Shown: piece after piece, positions 63,980 to 64,000 of the stretch
Layout of the letters: each line of letters starts with the position of its first letter
Numbering within the stretch: position 1 is the stretch's first letter
Source: Corynebacterium suranareeae
GTDB lineage: Bacteria > Actinomycetota > Actinomycetes > Mycobacteriales > Mycobacteriaceae
Direction of reading: 5' to 3'
DNA length: 64,000 bases
NCBI RefSeq assembly: GCF_002355155.1
Contig: NZ_AP017369.1
Location: 2,852,001 to 2,916,000 of the forward strand
Notes under the pieces: generated by a model
Seen by the model: only the letters and a program-made list of their open reading frames with translations
Database searches by the model: none
Told to the model about the DNA's origin: nothing
Program-made: the position numbers and the translations under genes

Positions 63980-64000
63980 GCGGGTTTGCGCTCGGCCGAA

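Overview
The window is chromosomal DNA of a Corynebacterium close to C. glutamicum. The block murA – pduO – ramA – cysK – cysE – GNAT – tRNA-Phe/Asp – sucD – sucC has the order and protein sequences expected there. Other supports are the LuxR-type regulator RamA, a MurA with the Asp117 of mycobacteria and corynebacteria, rRNA operons without spacer tRNAs, and the actinobacterial rrn boxA leader. It is not a typical reference-strain segment: several accessory loci (aromatic acyl-CoA operon, glycoside/cyclitol cluster, sortase-pilus operon) are interleaved with housekeeping genes.

Layout. 0–11 kb: an AcuI-like oxidoreductase; an operon of a MmgE/PrpD protein and a ComA/HSA32-like protein; tRNA-Ala; a membrane-anchored DsbA-like protein; pgm; a crcB pair for fluoride export with a DUF1445 gene; a DUF1648 membrane protein; and gltP with McbR-like operators. 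11–15 kb: a MacB/FtsX-type ABC exporter. 15–24 kb: an aromatic island with a flavin hydroxylase of the salicylyl-CoA type, an ADP-forming-like acyl-CoA synthetase, an acyl-AMP ligase, a PaaX regulator, an aromatic-acid MFS importer and an aryl-aldehyde dehydrogenase. The likely route is salicylaldehyde -> salicylate -> salicylyl-AMP -> salicylyl-CoA -> gentisyl-CoA (inference). 24–43 kb: two complete rRNA operons in the same orientation (minus strand), about 13.06 kb apart. Between them lies a sugar cluster (two TIM-barrel isomerases, two Gfo/Idh/MocA dehydrogenases, a divergent GPH symporter) and a truncated methyltransferase. 43–52 kb: the conserved cell-wall, cobalamin, regulator, cysteine and succinyl-CoA genes. 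52–64 kb: tRNA-Asp and tRNA-Glu, a FrnE-type DsbA protein, an alpha/beta hydrolase and a five-gene pilus operon (tip protein, major pilin, sortase C, LAETG pilin, sortase C). The tip gene runs to the window edge.

What stands out beyond the genes. (1) A dispersed intergenic element of about 225–265 bp occurs three times (3818–4042, 34344–34609, 51748–52012), with conserved paired hairpins. (2) A 38-bp perfect repeat sits beyond the 5S end of each rRNA operon; one copy forms the truncated end of the methyltransferase, which marks a rearrangement junction. (3) The two 16S genes differ by compensated changes in variable helices. (4) The 12-mer GCTTTTCGACGC occurs exactly six times. (5) In the aromatic operon two enzymes carry eroded domains: an ATP-grasp lacking its N-terminal half and a remnant of an OYE barrel. 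This fits a two-protein acyl-AMP to acyl-CoA relay. (6) The pilus tip protein has three Cys-paired repeats and no visible vWA domain, and a hairpin follows the major pilin gene. No transposase, CRISPR array or prophage gene was found.
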